From NCBI RefSeq assembly GCF_014359565.1, contig NZ_JACIZD010000009.1, positions 27,131-91,130 on the forward strand: a stretch of DNA of 64,000 bases, written 5' to 3'. Shown here piece after piece: positions 50,572-61,324 of the stretch (its first letter is position 1; every line of letters begins with the position of its first letter). The DNA comes from Immundisolibacter sp. GTDB lineage: Bacteria; Pseudomonadota; Gammaproteobacteria; Immundisolibacterales; Immundisolibacteraceae. The notes under the pieces were generated by a model. The model did no database searches and was not told the origin of the DNA. It saw only the letters and a list, made by a program, of their open reading frames with translations. Made by a program: the position numbers and the translations under genes.

Positions 50572-51330
50572 ATGCCCGGATTCCGCCACGGTTCTCGCAG
50601 GCACCGCTTTCGCCCGACGCTCGCGGCAACGCTTGCCGTGGCGGTCGCGCTGCCGGTGCTGCTCGGACTGGGTGTCTGGCAGCTCGAGCGCGGGCAGGAG
50701 AAGGCGCGGCTGCTGGTGCAGGCCGCGGCGGTACAGGCGCAGCCGCCGCTCGATCTGGGGCGGGCCGGGTCGGTCGATTTGATCGACGATCATCGGCCGG
50801 TGACGGTGCAGGGCGTTTTTCTGGGTGAGCGCCAAGGCCTGCTCGACAATCAGGTGCGCGATGGGCAGGTCGGGTACGACGTGCTGACGCCGCTCAGGGT
50901 CGAGGGTCTGGCCGAGGTGTTGCTGGTGGATCGGGGCTGGTTGGCGCGCGGTGCTCGCCGCAGCGATGTCCCGGCCTGGCAGACGCCAGCCGGGGAAGTG
51001 ACGCTGATCGGCTATCTGCACCGCCCCGCGGACGTGCCGCTGGTGACCGGCGCGGTCAGCGACTCGTTCAGCGGCCGGTGGGTGGTGTCACAGATCGATC
51101 CGGCGCTCCTGGGTGAGTACCTCGGCATGCCGGTGTACAGCAGGGTGCTGCGTCTGGCGCCGCAGTCCGAGCACGGCTTTCGGCGCGACTGGCCGCTGAT
51201 CTCGATGACGCCACAGCGGCACTACGGCTACGCCGTGCAATGGTTCGGGCTGGCCGGGGCCTTGTTCGGCATATATCTGGTGGCCGGGCTGCGACGCGCC
51301 CGGTCCGGTGTGACGGCGGAGGATCAATGA
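50572..51330 (+). CDS. surf1: SURF1-family oxidase assembly protein
   Basis: Helps insert heme a3 into subunit I. The 252-residue protein has the SURF1 topology: an N-terminal helix ending LLGLGVWQLERGQEKARLL, a large periplasmic domain with VLLVDRGWLARG and the NPxR-region equivalents, and a C-terminal helix (HYGYAVQWFGLAGALFGIYL). ATG 50572 is used; GTG 50563 would add three residues. The next gene overlaps by four bases. Confidence 0.93.
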   Translation: MPGFRHGSRRHRFRPTLAATLAVAVALPVLLGLGVWQLERGQEKARLLVQAAAVQAQPPLDLGRAGSVDLIDDHRPVTVQGVFLGERQGLLDNQVRDGQVGYDVLTPLRVEGLAEVLLVDRGWLARGARRSDVPAWQTPAGEVTLIGYLHRPADVPLVTGAVSDSFSGRWVVSQIDPALLGEYLGMPVYSRVLRLAPQSEHGFRRDWPLISMTPQRHYGYAVQWFGLAGALFGIYLVAGLRRARSGVTAEDQ

Positions 51331-51890
51331 GCGAACAAGCGCGCGCGGCGCAGAGACGCAGCCGGCTGCTGCTGGTCGGGCTGGCGGCGCTGTTCTTCGG
51401 GCCGCTGCTGTTGTCCTGGGCTTATCGGCAGCTGGGCTTTGACTGGTACCCGGCGCCCCGGCTGTCGGGGGTCCTCATACAGCCGCCGGTCGCCGTGCCG
51501 CTCGATGCCGTGACGGCTATTCCCGCCGGGCGCTGGAAGCTGGTTGTGACCGGCCCGTGTGATGACGCCTGCTGGAAGACGCTGATCGACCTGCGCCAGA
51601 TAGGGCGGTCATTGCCGCGCTACCAGGAAGCCCTGGTGCGCCTGTATGTGCATCCGCCGGGGCAGGGTCTGAGTGCCGAGCGCCTTGAGGAACAGGCTGG
51701 CATGGTGCAGTTCGAAGACCAAAGTGGCCGATTGCTGGCTGCCCTGATCAATGCTGCGCCGCCATCCGACACGGCTTTTGTGCTGGTGGACCCACGCAAC
51801 TTTGCCATGCTGCGCTTTCGCAAGGATTACGATCCGCGCGCCGCGCGCAAGGACCTCGACCACTTGCTGCGCCGCTTCGTGGCCAACTGA
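51327..51890 (+). CDS. Hypothetical membrane-anchored protein of the oxidase operon
   Basis: A 187-residue protein between surf1 and ctaA. It has one N-terminal transmembrane helix (LLLVGLAALFFGPLLLSWAY) and a periplasmic domain with a thioredoxin/SCO-like outline: WKLVVTGPCDDACWKTL has a Cys-x3-Cys pair where copper chaperones have CxxxC, and DTAFVLVDPRNFAMLRF resembles the later strand. This suggests a role in CuA assembly or thiol chemistry, but the conserved SCO histidine is not evident. ATG 51327 overlaps the surf1 stop. Confidence 0.85.
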   Translation: MSEQARAAQRRSRLLLVGLAALFFGPLLLSWAYRQLGFDWYPAPRLSGVLIQPPVAVPLDAVTAIPAGRWKLVVTGPCDDACWKTLIDLRQIGRSLPRYQEALVRLYVHPPGQGLSAERLEEQAGMVQFEDQSGRLLAALINAAPPSDTAFVLVDPRNFAMLRFRKDYDPRAARKDLDHLLRRFVAN

Positions 51891-51901
51891 CGGAGGGATC
51901 A

Positions 51902-52909
51902 TTGACTCGACCGACAAAGCCGCGGGTGGCGCACCCCTTGCCCTGGCTGCTGGCAGCAGCGCTGGCGCTCGTCGTTGTGATTCTGGGAGCCTACACCCGC
52001 CTGTCGGACGCGGGTCTGGGATGCCCGGACTGGCCGGGTTGTTATGGGCATGTGGGCGTGCCGGCGAGTCCGGCGGCGCTGGATCGGGCCAATGAAGCCT
52101 TCGCACATCGGCCGGTGGAGCCGGCCAAGGCCTGGAAGGAGATGGTGCACCGCTATGCGGCCGGTTTGCTTGGCCTGATGGTGCTGGCGCTGACTGTATC
52201 CGCATGGAGGCGGGCGGCCGGACGCGCCTTGGCAACTGCGTTGCTGGCGCTGATCATCTTCCAGGCCGCGCTTGGCATGTGGACGGTCACCCTGCTGCTC
52301 AAGCCGGTGGTGGTGATGGGCCATCTGCTGGGCGGCTTTTCGGTGCTCAGCCTGCTGTGGTTGGGCTATCTGGGGGCGCGCTCGTTCGTGCCGGCCCGCC
52401 ATCGGCCGCCTGTGCGGCTGCGTCGCCTGGCGCTCTTGGGTATCGTGGTGCTGGTGGTTCAGATCGCCCTTGGCGGCTGGACCAGCGCCAACTATGCCGC
52501 CCTGGCCTGCCCGACTTTCCCGAAGTGCATGGGTGAATGGTGGCCGCCGATGGATATGGCAGATGGTTTCGTGATGTGGCGGGGCCTGGGCGTCAACTAC
52601 GAGTTTGGCGTGCTGGACAGTCCGGCGCGGGTGGCGGTGCACATGGCGCATCGAGCCTGGGCCGTGGTCACCTTTCTGTATCTGGGCGCCGTGGGGATTT
52701 ATGCGCTGCGCCAGCCAGGGTCGCTGCGCGCGGCCGCTGCCGTCATGTTGACGCTGCTGGTAGCCCAGGTGTCGCTTGGCATCGCCAATATCTGGCTGCA
52801 CCTGCCCTTGCCGGTCGCGGCGGCGCACAATGCCGTGGCTGCGCTGCTGCTGCTGGCGCTGCTGACCTTGACCCACACCCTTTATCGCAGCGGGACCGCG
52901 CGTGGCTGA
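51902..52909 (+). CDS. ctaA: Heme A synthase (Cox15/CtaA)
   Basis: Oxidises the C8 methyl of heme O to a formyl group, giving heme A for the aa3 oxidase. The 335-residue protein has eight helices in two pseudo-symmetric halves. Signatures are [20 protein letters not shown] in the first periplasmic loop, [14 protein letters not shown] (heme-ligand His), [19 protein letters not shown] and [16 protein letters not shown], with a further His in [15 protein letters not shown]. The start appears to be TTG 51902, four bases after GGAGGGATC. Confidence 0.93.
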   Translation: MTRPTKPRVAHPLPWLLAAALALVVVILGAYTRLSDAGLGCPDWPGCYGHVGVPASPAALDRANEAFAHRPVEPAKAWKEMVHRYAAGLLGLMVLALTVSAWRRAAGRALATALLALIIFQAALGMWTVTLLLKPVVVMGHLLGGFSVLSLLWLGYLGARSFVPARHRPPVRLRRLALLGIVVLVVQIALGGWTSANYAALACPTFPKCMGEWWPPMDMADGFVMWRGLGVNYEFGVLDSPARVAVHMAHRAWAVVTFLYLGAVGIYALRQPGSLRAAAAVMLTLLVAQVSLGIANIWLHLPLPVAAAHNAVAALLLLALLTLTHTLYRSGTARG

Positions 52910-53810
52910 ATCGATACCGCTGGGTGCGCCACCGCTGCCGCTGTGGCGCGAATATCTGGAACTGTGCAAGCCGCGGGTGGTGGCGTTGATCTGCTTTACG
53001 GCCGTGGTGGGCATGCTGCTGGCGGTGCCGGGCATGGTGCCGCTGAACGCGCTGCTGGCCGGAAACCTGGGGATTTTTCTGGCCGCGTCGTCGGCGGCGG
53101 TGATCAATCAGGTGGTCGATGCCCGGGTCGATGCGCAGATGGACCGCACCCGCAACCGGCCCTTGCCCAATGGCAGCATCACATCGTCACAGGCGCTGGT
53201 GTTTGCGGCGGTGCTGGGCCTGCTGTCGATGAGCCTGCTGGTGGTGTGGGTCAACGTGCTGACGGCGGTGCTGACCTTTGCATCGCTGATCGGCTATGCG
53301 GTGATCTACACCCGCTACTTGAAGCGCGCCACGCCGCAGAACATCGTCATCGGTGGGGCGGCCGGCGCCGCGCCGCCGGTACTCGGCTGGACGGCCGTCA
53401 CCGGCAGCGTGGATCCGCCGGCGCTGTTGTTGTTTCTGATCATTTTCGTGTGGACACCGCCGCATTTCTGGGCGCTGGCCATCCGCCGTCACGAGGAATA
53501 CGCGCGGGTCAACATCCCGATGCTGCCGGTCACCCACGGTCTGGCGTACACCCGCCTGCACGTGTTGCTGTACTCGGCGCTGCTGCTGGCGGTCAGCCTG
53601 TTGCCGTTCGCCACCCGCTTTGCCGGCTGGCCGTATGCGCTGGCGGCGTTGCTGCTGGGCGGGCGCTTCATCCAGTGGGCAGTGCGGCTTTACCGCACGC
53701 AGGACAGCGCGGTCGCTTCGGCGACCTTTCGCTTTTCCATTACCTACCTGATGGGCTTATTCGCCGCGCTGCTGATCGATCATTACCTTGCCGGGTACGG
53801 CGTGCGCTGA
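52902..53810 (+). CDS. ctaB: Protoheme IX farnesyltransferase (heme O synthase)
   Basis: Transfers a farnesyl group to heme B, making heme O, the substrate of CtaA. The 302-residue UbiA-family membrane protein shows [19 protein letters not shown], the first Asp-rich motif [40 protein letters not shown], the second motif [19 protein letters not shown], and GIxMLPVTHG-type [14 protein letters not shown] 52902 overlaps the ctaA stop. Its 3' end overlaps the converging DUF2970 gene by 54 bp. Confidence 0.95.
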   Translation: MAESIPLGAPPLPLWREYLELCKPRVVALICFTAVVGMLLAVPGMVPLNALLAGNLGIFLAASSAAVINQVVDARVDAQMDRTRNRPLPNGSITSSQALVFAAVLGLLSMSLLVVWVNVLTAVLTFASLIGYAVIYTRYLKRATPQNIVIGGAAGAAPPVLGWTAVTGSVDPPALLLFLIIFVWTPPHFWALAIRRHEEYARVNIPMLPVTHGLAYTRLHVLLYSALLLAVSLLPFATRFAGWPYALAALLLGGRFIQWAVRLYRTQDSAVASATFRFSITYLMGLFAALLIDHYLAGYGVR

Positions 53811-54022
53811 AGCGTCGGCTGCCGGGCGTCCGCCAAGGGCGAATTTCACCGCGCCGACCAGCGCGAGGATCAGCAGCGCGGTCAGCAGGATCCCGGCCAG
53901 AATGATGTGCAGCGGGTTCGAGCGCGTGGTGCGCTCGTAGTTGCGGCGGTCGCGCACGCCCAGGAAAGCCCAGGTCATTTCCCGCAAGACGCCCAGGAAG
54001 CCGAGGCGCTGGCCGCCCTCGC

Positions 54023-54026
<4 letters not shown>
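53757..54026 (-). CDS. DUF2970 single-helix membrane protein
   Basis: An 89-residue protein with the DUF2970 pattern [20 protein letters not shown], then one transmembrane helix ([20 protein letters not shown]) and a short tail. ATG 54026 overlaps the rpoH stop, so it is co-transcribed with rpoH. Its last 54 bases are antisense to the end of ctaB. The function is unknown; the family is common near cytochrome oxidase genes. Confidence 0.82.
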
Positions 54027-54883
<857 letters not shown>

Positions 54884-54915
54884 ACAGTGTTTCCCTCGCG
54901 ATGGACGCCAAAATG

Positions 54916-54942
54916 TTAGCACTCGGCCGATTAGAGTGCTAA
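54916..54942. promoter_or_regulatory. CIRCE operator (HrcA-binding site) upstream of rpoH
   Basis: TTAGCACTC (54916-54924), nine bases, GAGTGCTAA (54934-54942) is the exact CIRCE consensus with the standard spacer length. On the minus strand TTAGCA (54942-54937) and TAACAT (54918-54913) could serve as -35 and -10 with an 18-bp spacer, so the operator would cover the rpoH promoter. It lies 33 bp before the rpoH ATG. Confidence 0.93.
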
Positions 54943-55030
54943 ATCCGTCCTGAGTTGCCGATGTGAGCCGCTCCCCGCCCGTGTCGGTGCGGTCGCTCCG
55001 CCGGGTTGACCCGGGCGGGTGCCGCTGCGT

Positions 55031-56083
55031 CTATCCGCCGCCGACGTGCCGGTAGTGTCCATTCAGCGCGCTAGCGGCGATGCCGATCTGCGTCAGGATA
55101 TGCGCCGCTGCCGCTGCCCGTCGACCGCTGTTGCAGTAACACACGTAATGAACGGTCGGATCGAGGCGTCCGGCGTGCAGGCGAACTTCCTGCAGCGGCA
55201 GATTGTAGGCCCCCGGCAGGTGCGAGTTTTGCCACTCGCCGCGCTGGCGCACGTCCAGCCAGTGGCCGCCAGTGCTGATCAGTTCGATGGCCGCTGAGGC
55301 GGAAACCAGGGCTTGCTGCGGCGGCGTCTGCAGGCGCTGAAAGTCCTCCGCGGGCAAGCGCATCAGCATGCCATCGCTGATCATGCTGACCGTGGCGGTG
55401 CTGACCGGTACCCCGCCCAGTGCCTCGACGCCAAAGCATTCGCCTTCGCCCAGCTGCGACAGTTCGATCGACTCACCTTCGTCCGCCGGACTCTCGCGCG
55501 TCGCCAGCGCAGTGCCACTGTCGATGATGTAGAACTCGCCCACCGCCTCGCCCTGGTGGGTCATTACCTGGCGCTCCTGCACCGCCTGCGGCACGAAGCT
55601 TTGCATCAGTTCTTCGATGCGCGCTGCGGGCGTGCTGCGCAGGGCCGGGAAAAAGCTGTAGCGCCAGCGCCGCGGAATGCTCCGACTGAAGAACGCAGTG
55701 GCTCGATCCATGCTGCGACGCTCCACGACCGCCAGCTGGTCCCAGGTCGACATCAGGTCGACCAGCTCAAAGGGCACAGACAGCAGCACCACCTCCGAAA
55801 AGGCGGTCACCGACCGGAAGCGCCCGTCGTTGAGCGGATAGGCGGCGCTGGGGGTGCCGGCTTCGATGATGGCCGCCACACCAGTGGTTGTGACGGCACT
55901 GGCCTCGCCGGCCAGCAGATACAGGGATTCGCCGAACGGTTCGTGCGGGGCTTCGAAGATGAGGCTGCGATCGGCGGGTTCTTCGACGCGCGCCAGTTCG
56001 GCCAGCTCGACCAGCTGGGCGCGGGGAAACGTGGACAGCGGCAGGTAATGCCGGAGCTGGCTGAAATGGATCGCGCCTGACAC
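55031..56083 (-). CDS. Cyclic-nucleotide-binding domain / rhodanese fusion protein
   Basis: A 350-residue cytoplasmic protein. Residues about 20-125 and 145-250 resemble cNMP-binding beta-rolls (SLYLLAGEASAV; GEFYIIDSGTALATR and GECFGVEALGGVP). Residues about 262-345 are a rhodanese domain with LDVRQRGEWQNSHLPGAYNL and an intact active loop CNSGRRA (catalytic Cys). This fusion occurs in proteobacteria as a putative sulfur or redox sensor, but the ligand is unknown. The GTG start at 56083 follows GGGGAG by eight bases. It lies between rpiA and rpoH. Confidence 0.87.
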   Translation of the reverse strand: MSGAIHFSQLRHYLPLSTFPRAQLVELAELARVEEPADRSLIFEAPHEPFGESLYLLAGEASAVTTTGVAAIIEAGTPSAAYPLNDGRFRSVTAFSEVVLLSVPFELVDLMSTWDQLAVVERRSMDRATAFFSRSIPRRWRYSFFPALRSTPAARIEELMQSFVPQAVQERQVMTHQGEAVGEFYIIDSGTALATRESPADEGESIELSQLGEGECFGVEALGGVPVSTATVSMISDGMLMRLPAEDFQRLQTPPQQALVSASAAIELISTGGHWLDVRQRGEWQNSHLPGAYNLPLQEVRLHAGRLDPTVHYVCYCNSGRRAAAAAHILTQIGIAASALNGHYRHVGGG

Positions 56084-56162
56084 GCGCTGCGGCTCCCCTG
56101 ATAGGCCTGCCCGGTATTGTCACACGGGTCCAGGCAATGGCACGGGCGCGCCGGGGGCCAAG

Positions 56163-56822
56163 TCAGGGGATGCGCCGCACGCCCGTGTCGTTGCCGATCA
56201 GCAGCACGTCCGCGCCCCGGGCGGCGAACAGCCCATTGCTGACCACACCGGCGATGTTGTTGAGTGTCTGTTCGAGCTTGATCGGTTCCACGATATCGAG
56301 GCCGTGCACGTCCAGAATGATGTTGCCGTTGTCGGTGACGAAGCCGTGGCGGTACTCCGGCCGGCCGCCCAGGGCGACGATTTCGCGGGCCACGTAGCTG
56401 CGTGCCATGGGGATGACCTCCACCGGCAGCGGGAAGGCGCCCAGGCGCCCGACCAGCTTCGATTCGTCGGCGATGCACACGAACTGCCGGCTGGCAGCGG
56501 CAATGATCTTCTCGCGCGTGAGTGCACCGCCGCCGCCCTTGATGAGCTGGCGGTGCGGGGTCGCCTCGTCGGCGCCGTCGATGTAGACCGGCAGCGTGCC
56601 GGCGTCGTTCAGGTCGACCAGATCGATGCCCTGCGCCTGCAGGCGTTCGGCCGTGGCCACCGAACTGGCGACGGCGCCCTTGATGCGCTGGCGAAGCGCA
56701 CTCAGGCAGTCGATGAAGAAATTCACCGTCGAGCCGGTACCGACGCCGATCACCTCGTCCTGCGGCAGGAATTCGAGCGCCGCCTCGGCGGCGCGCCGTT
56801 TGCCGATGTCCTGGTCAGGCAT
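56163..56822 (-). CDS. rpiA: Ribose-5-phosphate isomerase A
   Basis: Interconverts ribose 5-phosphate and ribulose 5-phosphate in the pentose phosphate pathway. The 219-residue protein has [17 protein letters not shown], the catalytic region [37 protein letters not shown], and [12 protein letters not shown]. Length is standard. It follows the glycine-zipper lipoprotein gene in the same direction. Confidence 0.97.
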   Translation of the reverse strand: MPDQDIGKRRAAEAALEFLPQDEVIGVGTGSTVNFFIDCLSALRQRIKGAVASSVATAERLQAQGIDLVDLNDAGTLPVYIDGADEATPHRQLIKGGGGALTREKIIAAASRQFVCIADESKLVGRLGAFPLPVEVIPMARSYVAREIVALGGRPEYRHGFVTDNGNIILDVHGLDIVEPIKLEQTLNNIAGVVSNGLFAARGADVLLIGNDTGVRRIP

Positions 56823-56836
56823 GTCTGCGGTTTCCT

Positions 56837-57310
56837 TCAGGGTGATACGCGGTAAGTGCCGTTATGCTCGACCACGCGCACTCGCTGGCCGACTTGGAAC
56901 TGCTGCTCGCTTTGTTCCTGCACGATGGCCATGACGTTGCCGTTTTCCAGCCGCACGGTAATTTCCAGTCCGTCGGCCTTGGTCAGCAGACGCTCGCCGG
57001 CCTGTCCGGCCACGCCGCCGGCCACGGCGCCGGCCACGGCGGCCGCCTTCTGGCCGGTTCCGCCACCGACGGTACTGCCGGCAAGCCCGCCCAGCACGGC
57101 GCCGGTAGCGGCCCCCAGGTAGCCGGCTCGGCCTTCGATCTTGACCGGCTGGATGGCCTCGATGGTGCCGAATTTCACTACTTGTGCCTGGCGCGCTTCA
57201 TCGCGCGAGTAGACGTTGCCGGCGGTGCTGGAGGCGCACGCGCCAAGGCCCCCGGCGGTTGCCGCGACGGCCAGCGTGACGAGGGTCAATCTGAAAAATT
57301 GAAATGACAT
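56837..57310 (-). CDS. Glycine-zipper outer-membrane lipoprotein (SlyB/Pcp-like)
   Basis: A 157-residue lipoprotein. The signal ends GGLGAC|ASS (lipobox), so Cys24 is probably acylated. The centre (residues about 70-115) is a glycine-zipper double helix, [20 protein letters not shown] followed by [11 protein letters not shown], typical of the Pcp/SlyB 2TM family. A C-terminal beta domain follows. ATG 57310 is chosen; the longer frame has no signal-like start. These proteins help stabilise the envelope. Confidence 0.9.
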   Translation of the reverse strand: MSFQFFRLTLVTLAVAATAGGLGACASSTAGNVYSRDEARQAQVVKFGTIEAIQPVKIEGRAGYLGAATGAVLGGLAGSTVGGGTGQKAAAVAGAVAGGVAGQAGERLLTKADGLEITVRLENGNVMAIVQEQSEQQFQVGQRVRVVEHNGTYRVSP

Positions 57311-57451
57311 ACAGTACCTTGAGGTCGGGAAAGCCGTACCTGAGACACCGAGGCTGACCACAGGTTTCAGGGTGCCGATGCCTTGGGAAGTACGGAAGCA
57401 TCCGGTATCTCCCGCAGCGAGGGGACGCGCCGCCGAAATCAGTGGCTGCAA

Positions 57452-57496
57452 GTAGGAGCCCGGCTCCGCCGGGCGATCATCGGACTGCGCGCCTAC
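57452..57496. repeat. REPIN-like palindrome, GTAGGAGCCCGGC family
   Basis: GTAGGAGCCCGGCTCCGCCG, GGCGATCATCGG and the closing GCGCGCCTAC match the element at 34338-34390 closely on the left arm, with a shorter right arm. It lies upstream of the lipoprotein gene and downstream of cobS on the minus strand, where it could terminate the cob operon. Confidence 0.75.
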
Positions 57497-57550
57497 CAGC
57501 TCCTTCACCGGCGGCGGGCGCGCATTGTAGCGGCCGTGGCCCGGTCGCGT

Positions 57551-58294
57551 TCAGGTGCCGGATGGCAGGGCCATCGCCAGCAGCACCGCGGTCTCGATCA
57601 GCTCGATGGCCGCGCCGTAGACATCGCCACTGGCGCCGCCCAGCCGGTGCAGGGCGCCGCGGCCGATCAGGCAGACCAGCAGCGCTGCCAGCAGCAAGGC
57701 GCCGGGCGCCACGATCAGCGACAGCCCTGCGACCACCGCCACGACCAGCCAGCCGGTCTGGCGTGGCAGCCGCGCCGTGATCGCCTCTGCCATGCCGCCG
57801 GGGCTGCTGTAGGGCAGGGCGCACATCAGCGCCAACACGCCGCCGCGGCCGAGTACCGGCGCCAGCAGCAGCGGCAGCAGCTTGCCGTGATCGAGCGCCG
57901 CCGCCAAGCCGGCGAACTTGCCGATCATGACCAGCACCAGAGCGACCACGGCCGCGCTGCCGACGTGCGGGTCGCGCATGATGGCGCGCCGCCGCGTGGC
58001 GTCTGCATGGCCGCCCAGCAGGCCGTCGGCGCAGTCGGCCAGGCCGTCCAGGTGCAGCGCGCCGGTCAGCAGCGTCCACAGCGCGAGCACGATGGCCGCG
58101 GCGGCCAGCGGCGGCAGGTCGAACAGCCCCCAGCTGGCGCCGATCAGCAGTGTGCCCAGCAGCAAGCCGACCAGCGGGTAGGTCAGCGGGGCGCGTCCGA
58201 CCTCGTCCGGATCGGGCGCGGTCGGCTGCGGCACCGGCAGCGTGGTCAGCATGGCAAGCGCCAGCCGCAGCGGGCGCCACAGGGCGGTGATCAT
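57551..58294 (-). CDS. cobS: Adenosylcobinamide-GDP ribazoletransferase CobS
   Basis: The last step of the nucleotide loop assembly of B12: joins alpha-ribazole(-5'-phosphate) to adenosylcobinamide-GDP. The 247-residue membrane protein has the family motif [20 protein letters not shown], with [20 protein letters not shown] and several helices. Its ATG overlaps the cobT stop. It is the last gene of the cobQ-cobU-cobT-cobS operon. Confidence 0.95.
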   Translation of the reverse strand: MITALWRPLRLALAMLTTLPVPQPTAPDPDEVGRAPLTYPLVGLLLGTLLIGASWGLFDLPPLAAAAIVLALWTLLTGALHLDGLADCADGLLGGHADATRRRAIMRDPHVGSAAVVALVLVMIGKFAGLAAALDHGKLLPLLLAPVLGRGGVLALMCALPYSSPGGMAEAITARLPRQTGWLVVAVVAGLSLIVAPGALLLAALLVCLIGRGALHRLGGASGDVYGAAIELIETAVLLAMALPSGT

Positions 58295-59346
58295 GGTTGG
58301 CTCCCGGCAACGCCGGCTTCGCTGAACGTCGCCATTTCGCCATGCAGCGCGCAGGCCAGGCGCAGCAACGGCAGTGCGGTCAGCGCGCCGCTCGCCTCGC
58401 CCAGACGCATGTTCAGCGCCAGCAGTGGCGCGGCATCCAGTGCCCGCAACACGCGCTCGTGGCCCGGTTCGGCCGAGCGGTGGCCAAACAGCAGCCAGTC
58501 GCGTACCGCCGGCTGGATGCGGCAGGCCGCGAGCACCGCCGCGGTGACGATGAAGCCGTCCACCAGCAGCGGCAGCCCGCCCTGAACACAGGCGATGGCC
58601 GCGCCGGCGAGGGCGGCGATCTCGAAGCCGCCGAGGCGCCGCAGCGCTTCCAGCGGCTCGTCACAGTGCGCTGCATGCAGCGACAAGGCTTGCGCAATGA
58701 CGGCCGCCTTGTGCCGAACTCCGGCCGCGTCGAGTCCCGTGCCCGGGCCCGCCAGCTGCCCTGGCGCCTCGCCCAGCAGCGCGCAGGCCAGCGCGGCCGC
58801 CGCGGTGGTGTTGCCGATACCCATCTCGCCGCCGATGAACAGCTGGGCGCCGGCGGCTCGGGCGCGCGCCACGGCATCCCGACCGGCCGTGAGTGCCGCG
58901 CCGAGCTGCGCGGTGGTCATGGCCGGCGCGATCGTGAAATCGGCCGTCATCGGCGCGATGTGGGCGTCGATCAGCTCCGGCAGCGGGCCGGGGTCGACGG
59001 CGGTGCCCAGGTTGACGACTTCAAGCTGCGCACCGAGCTGGCGCGCCAGCACGCCGACCGCCGCGCCGCCGCCGACGAAATTGCGCAGCATCTGCGCCGT
59101 GACCGCCTGCGGAAAGGCCGATACGCCCTGCGCGACCACGCCGTGATCGCCGGCAAATACACACACCTGCACGCGTTCGAGCATCGGCCGGTCTTGGCCC
59201 TGCAGGGCCGCGAGCTGCACGGCGAGCGCTTCCAGGCGGCCGAGCGAGCCCGGCGGCTTGGTGAGCCGCCCTTGCCGAGCGACGGCGCGGGCGGCGGCAG
59301 CCGCGTCCGGCACGGCGCAGGGTCCGTGCAGCCAGTCGAGGCTCAC
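58291..59346 (-). CDS. cobT: Nicotinate-nucleotide-dimethylbenzimidazole phosphoribosyltransferase CobT
   Basis: Makes alpha-ribazole 5'-phosphate for the lower ligand of cobalamin. The 351-residue protein shows [40 protein letters not shown], the [16 protein letters not shown] loop, and a late [11 protein letters not shown] with the catalytic glutamate in the terminal LGEASGA region. The start is GTG 59346. It overlaps both neighbours by four bases. Confidence 0.95.
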   Translation of the reverse strand: MSLDWLHGPCAVPDAAAAARAVARQGRLTKPPGSLGRLEALAVQLAALQGQDRPMLERVQVCVFAGDHGVVAQGVSAFPQAVTAQMLRNFVGGGAAVGVLARQLGAQLEVVNLGTAVDPGPLPELIDAHIAPMTADFTIAPAMTTAQLGAALTAGRDAVARARAAGAQLFIGGEMGIGNTTAAAALACALLGEAPGQLAGPGTGLDAAGVRHKAAVIAQALSLHAAHCDEPLEALRRLGGFEIAALAGAAIACVQGGLPLLVDGFIVTAAVLAACRIQPAVRDWLLFGHRSAEPGHERVLRALDAAPLLALNMRLGEASGALTALPLLRLACALHGEMATFSEAGVAGSQP

Positions 59347-59864
59347 GGCAGGTCGCCCTTGAGCGCCAGCGGCAGCCCGGCCACGGTCAGCAGCACCCGA
59401 TCGCAGCGCGCGGCGATGTCCTGGTGCAGCCGGCCGGCGGCGTCGCAGTAGCGGCGGGTCAGTTCCCCAAGTGGCACGATGCCCATGCCGGTCTCGTTGC
59501 CGACCATCACGATGTCGCCCGGCAGGTCGTCGAGCGCCTCGAGCAAGGCCTGCTGTTCGCGATCAAGAGCCCGATCGTCGCTTGCCAGCAGCAGGTTGGT
59601 CAGCCACAGCGTCAGGCAGTCGACGATCAGGCAGCCGCCGCTGCGGGCGTGCTCCCGCAGCGTGGTGGCCAGCGTGAGCGGTGTTTCGATCACCGTCCAG
59701 TCAGCAGGGCGGCGGACACGGTGTGCGGCGATGCGGGCGGCCATCTCGGCATCGCCCCCGGTGGCGGTGGCGATGTAGGTGACCGGCGGGCCGGATTCGA
59801 GCGCCAGCCGTTCGGCGAGGCGGCTCTTGCCGGAGCGCACGCCGCCCAGGATCAGCGTTTTCAT
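59343..59864 (-). CDS. cobU: Adenosylcobinamide kinase / guanylyltransferase CobU
   Basis: Phosphorylates adenosylcobinamide and transfers GMP to form adenosylcobinamide-GDP. The 173-residue protein has the P-loop [38 protein letters not shown] with the GMP-acceptor histidine region, [12 protein letters not shown], and [23 protein letters not shown] 59864 overlaps the cobQ stop; the long upstream reading frame is shadow. Confidence 0.95.
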   Translation of the reverse strand: MKTLILGGVRSGKSRLAERLALESGPPVTYIATATGGDAEMAARIAAHRVRRPADWTVIETPLTLATTLREHARSGGCLIVDCLTLWLTNLLLASDDRALDREQQALLEALDDLPGDIVMVGNETGMGIVPLGELTRRYCDAAGRLHQDIAARCDRVLLTVAGLPLALKGDLP

Positions 59865-61324
59865 GAGGCTTCCATGTTCAGAAGGGCGAGCAGGGCAGGG
59901 ATGTCCAGATGCGCCTCGACGGCGTCGGCCAGGCGCTCGATGGCCGCCTCGCACAGCGCGGCAGGGTCGGGGGCGGCCAAGGGTTGAAGGCCGGCCCAGG
60001 CCAGCAGCGCGGCGCCGGCGGCCGGACTGTCGAACAGGCCGTGCAGGTAGCTGGCGAGAATCTGCCCGTCCTCGCTCAGCGCTCCGTCCGGACCGTGCGC
60101 CAGCAGCAGGGCCGGGCGCGACAGGGCCGGGCCGTGGCTCACGCCGGCATGGATTTCGTAGCCACGCACCGGCGCCTGCGCGAAGGCCAGCCGGCCGTGG
60201 CTTTGGCGCAGACATTTGTCGGCGTGCAGGGTCGTTTCCAGGTCCAGCAGGCCGAGCCCCGGCTGGCTGCCGGCCGGGCCTTCGAGGCCGAGCGGATCGT
60301 GGATGGCGCGGCCGAGCATCTGCAGGCCGCCGCAGATGCCGATCAGCTTGCCGCCGTAGCGCAGGTGGCGGCCGATGGCGGCCTCCCAGCCGTGCGCGCG
60401 CAGCCAGGCAAGATCCGCCGCCACCGCCTTGGAGCCGGGCAGGATGATCAGATCGGCAGCCGGGATGGGCTCGCCGGCGCCTACGTAGCGCAGCGCCACC
60501 TGCGGGTGCGCCAGCAGCGGATCGAAGTCGGTGTGGTTGCTGATGCGCGGCAGGGCCGGCACCAGCACCTGCAGGCGCGCCGCCGGCGGGCTGGCGGCGG
60601 GCGCCGGCAGGGCATCCTCGGCCGGCAGGGAAAGGTCATGCAGGTACGGCAGCACGCCCAGCACCGGCTTGCCGGTGTGGGCGCTCAGCCAGTCCAGGCC
60701 CGGCTGCAGCAGGCCAGGGTCGCCGCGGAAGCGGTTGATGACGAAGCCTTTCACGCGCGCTCGCTCGGCCTCCGACAGCAGCGCCAGGGTGCCGACCAAG
60801 TGCGCGAACACGCCGCCGCGGTCGATGTCCGCGATCAGGATCACCGGGCAGTCGACCTGCTCTGCAAAGCCCATGTTGGCGATGTCGCCGTCGCGCAGGT
60901 TGATCTCCGCCGGGCTGCCGGCGCCTTCCACCACGACGGCCTGATATTGCCCGGCCAGGCGGGCGTAGGAGTCCAGAACGGCTGTCATGGCCCGCGGCTT
61001 GTAGGCGTGATACGAGCGCGCGTCCAGATTGGCCACCGCCCGGCCGTGCAGGATGACCTGGGCACCCACATCGGTAGTGGGTTTGAGCAGCACCGGGTTG
61101 AAGTCCATGTGCGGGGCAAGCCCGCAGGCCTGCGCCTGCACCGCCTGGGCGCGGCCGATCTCGCCTCCGTCGGCGGTGACCGCGCTGTTCAGGGCCATGT
61201 TCTGCGGCTTGAACGGCGCCACGCGGACGCCACGCCGGTGCAGCCAGCGGCACAGGCCGGTCACCAGCGCGCTCTTGCCGGCGTCCGACGTGGTGCCCTG
61301 GATCATCAGCGTGGCGGCGGGCAT
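59861..61324 (-). CDS. cobQ: Cobyric acid synthase CobQ
   Basis: Amidates adenosylcobyrinic acid a,c-diamide at four side chains with glutamine and ATP. The 487-residue protein has an N-terminal dethiobiotin-synthetase-like ATP domain ([42 protein letters not shown]) and a C-terminal class I glutamine amidotransferase domain ([10 protein letters not shown] with the catalytic Cys, and SYLHGLFDS with His). ATG 61324 fits the domain start; TTG 61342 would add six residues. It is divergent from ilvD. Confidence 0.95.
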   Translation of the reverse strand: MPAATLMIQGTTSDAGKSALVTGLCRWLHRRGVRVAPFKPQNMALNSAVTADGGEIGRAQAVQAQACGLAPHMDFNPVLLKPTTDVGAQVILHGRAVANLDARSYHAYKPRAMTAVLDSYARLAGQYQAVVVEGAGSPAEINLRDGDIANMGFAEQVDCPVILIADIDRGGVFAHLVGTLALLSEAERARVKGFVINRFRGDPGLLQPGLDWLSAHTGKPVLGVLPYLHDLSLPAEDALPAPAASPPAARLQVLVPALPRISNHTDFDPLLAHPQVALRYVGAGEPIPAADLIILPGSKAVAADLAWLRAHGWEAAIGRHLRYGGKLIGICGGLQMLGRAIHDPLGLEGPAGSQPGLGLLDLETTLHADKCLRQSHGRLAFAQAPVRGYEIHAGVSHGPALSRPALLLAHGPDGALSEDGQILASYLHGLFDSPAAGAALLAWAGLQPLAAPDPAALCEAAIERLADAVEAHLDIPALLALLNMEAS

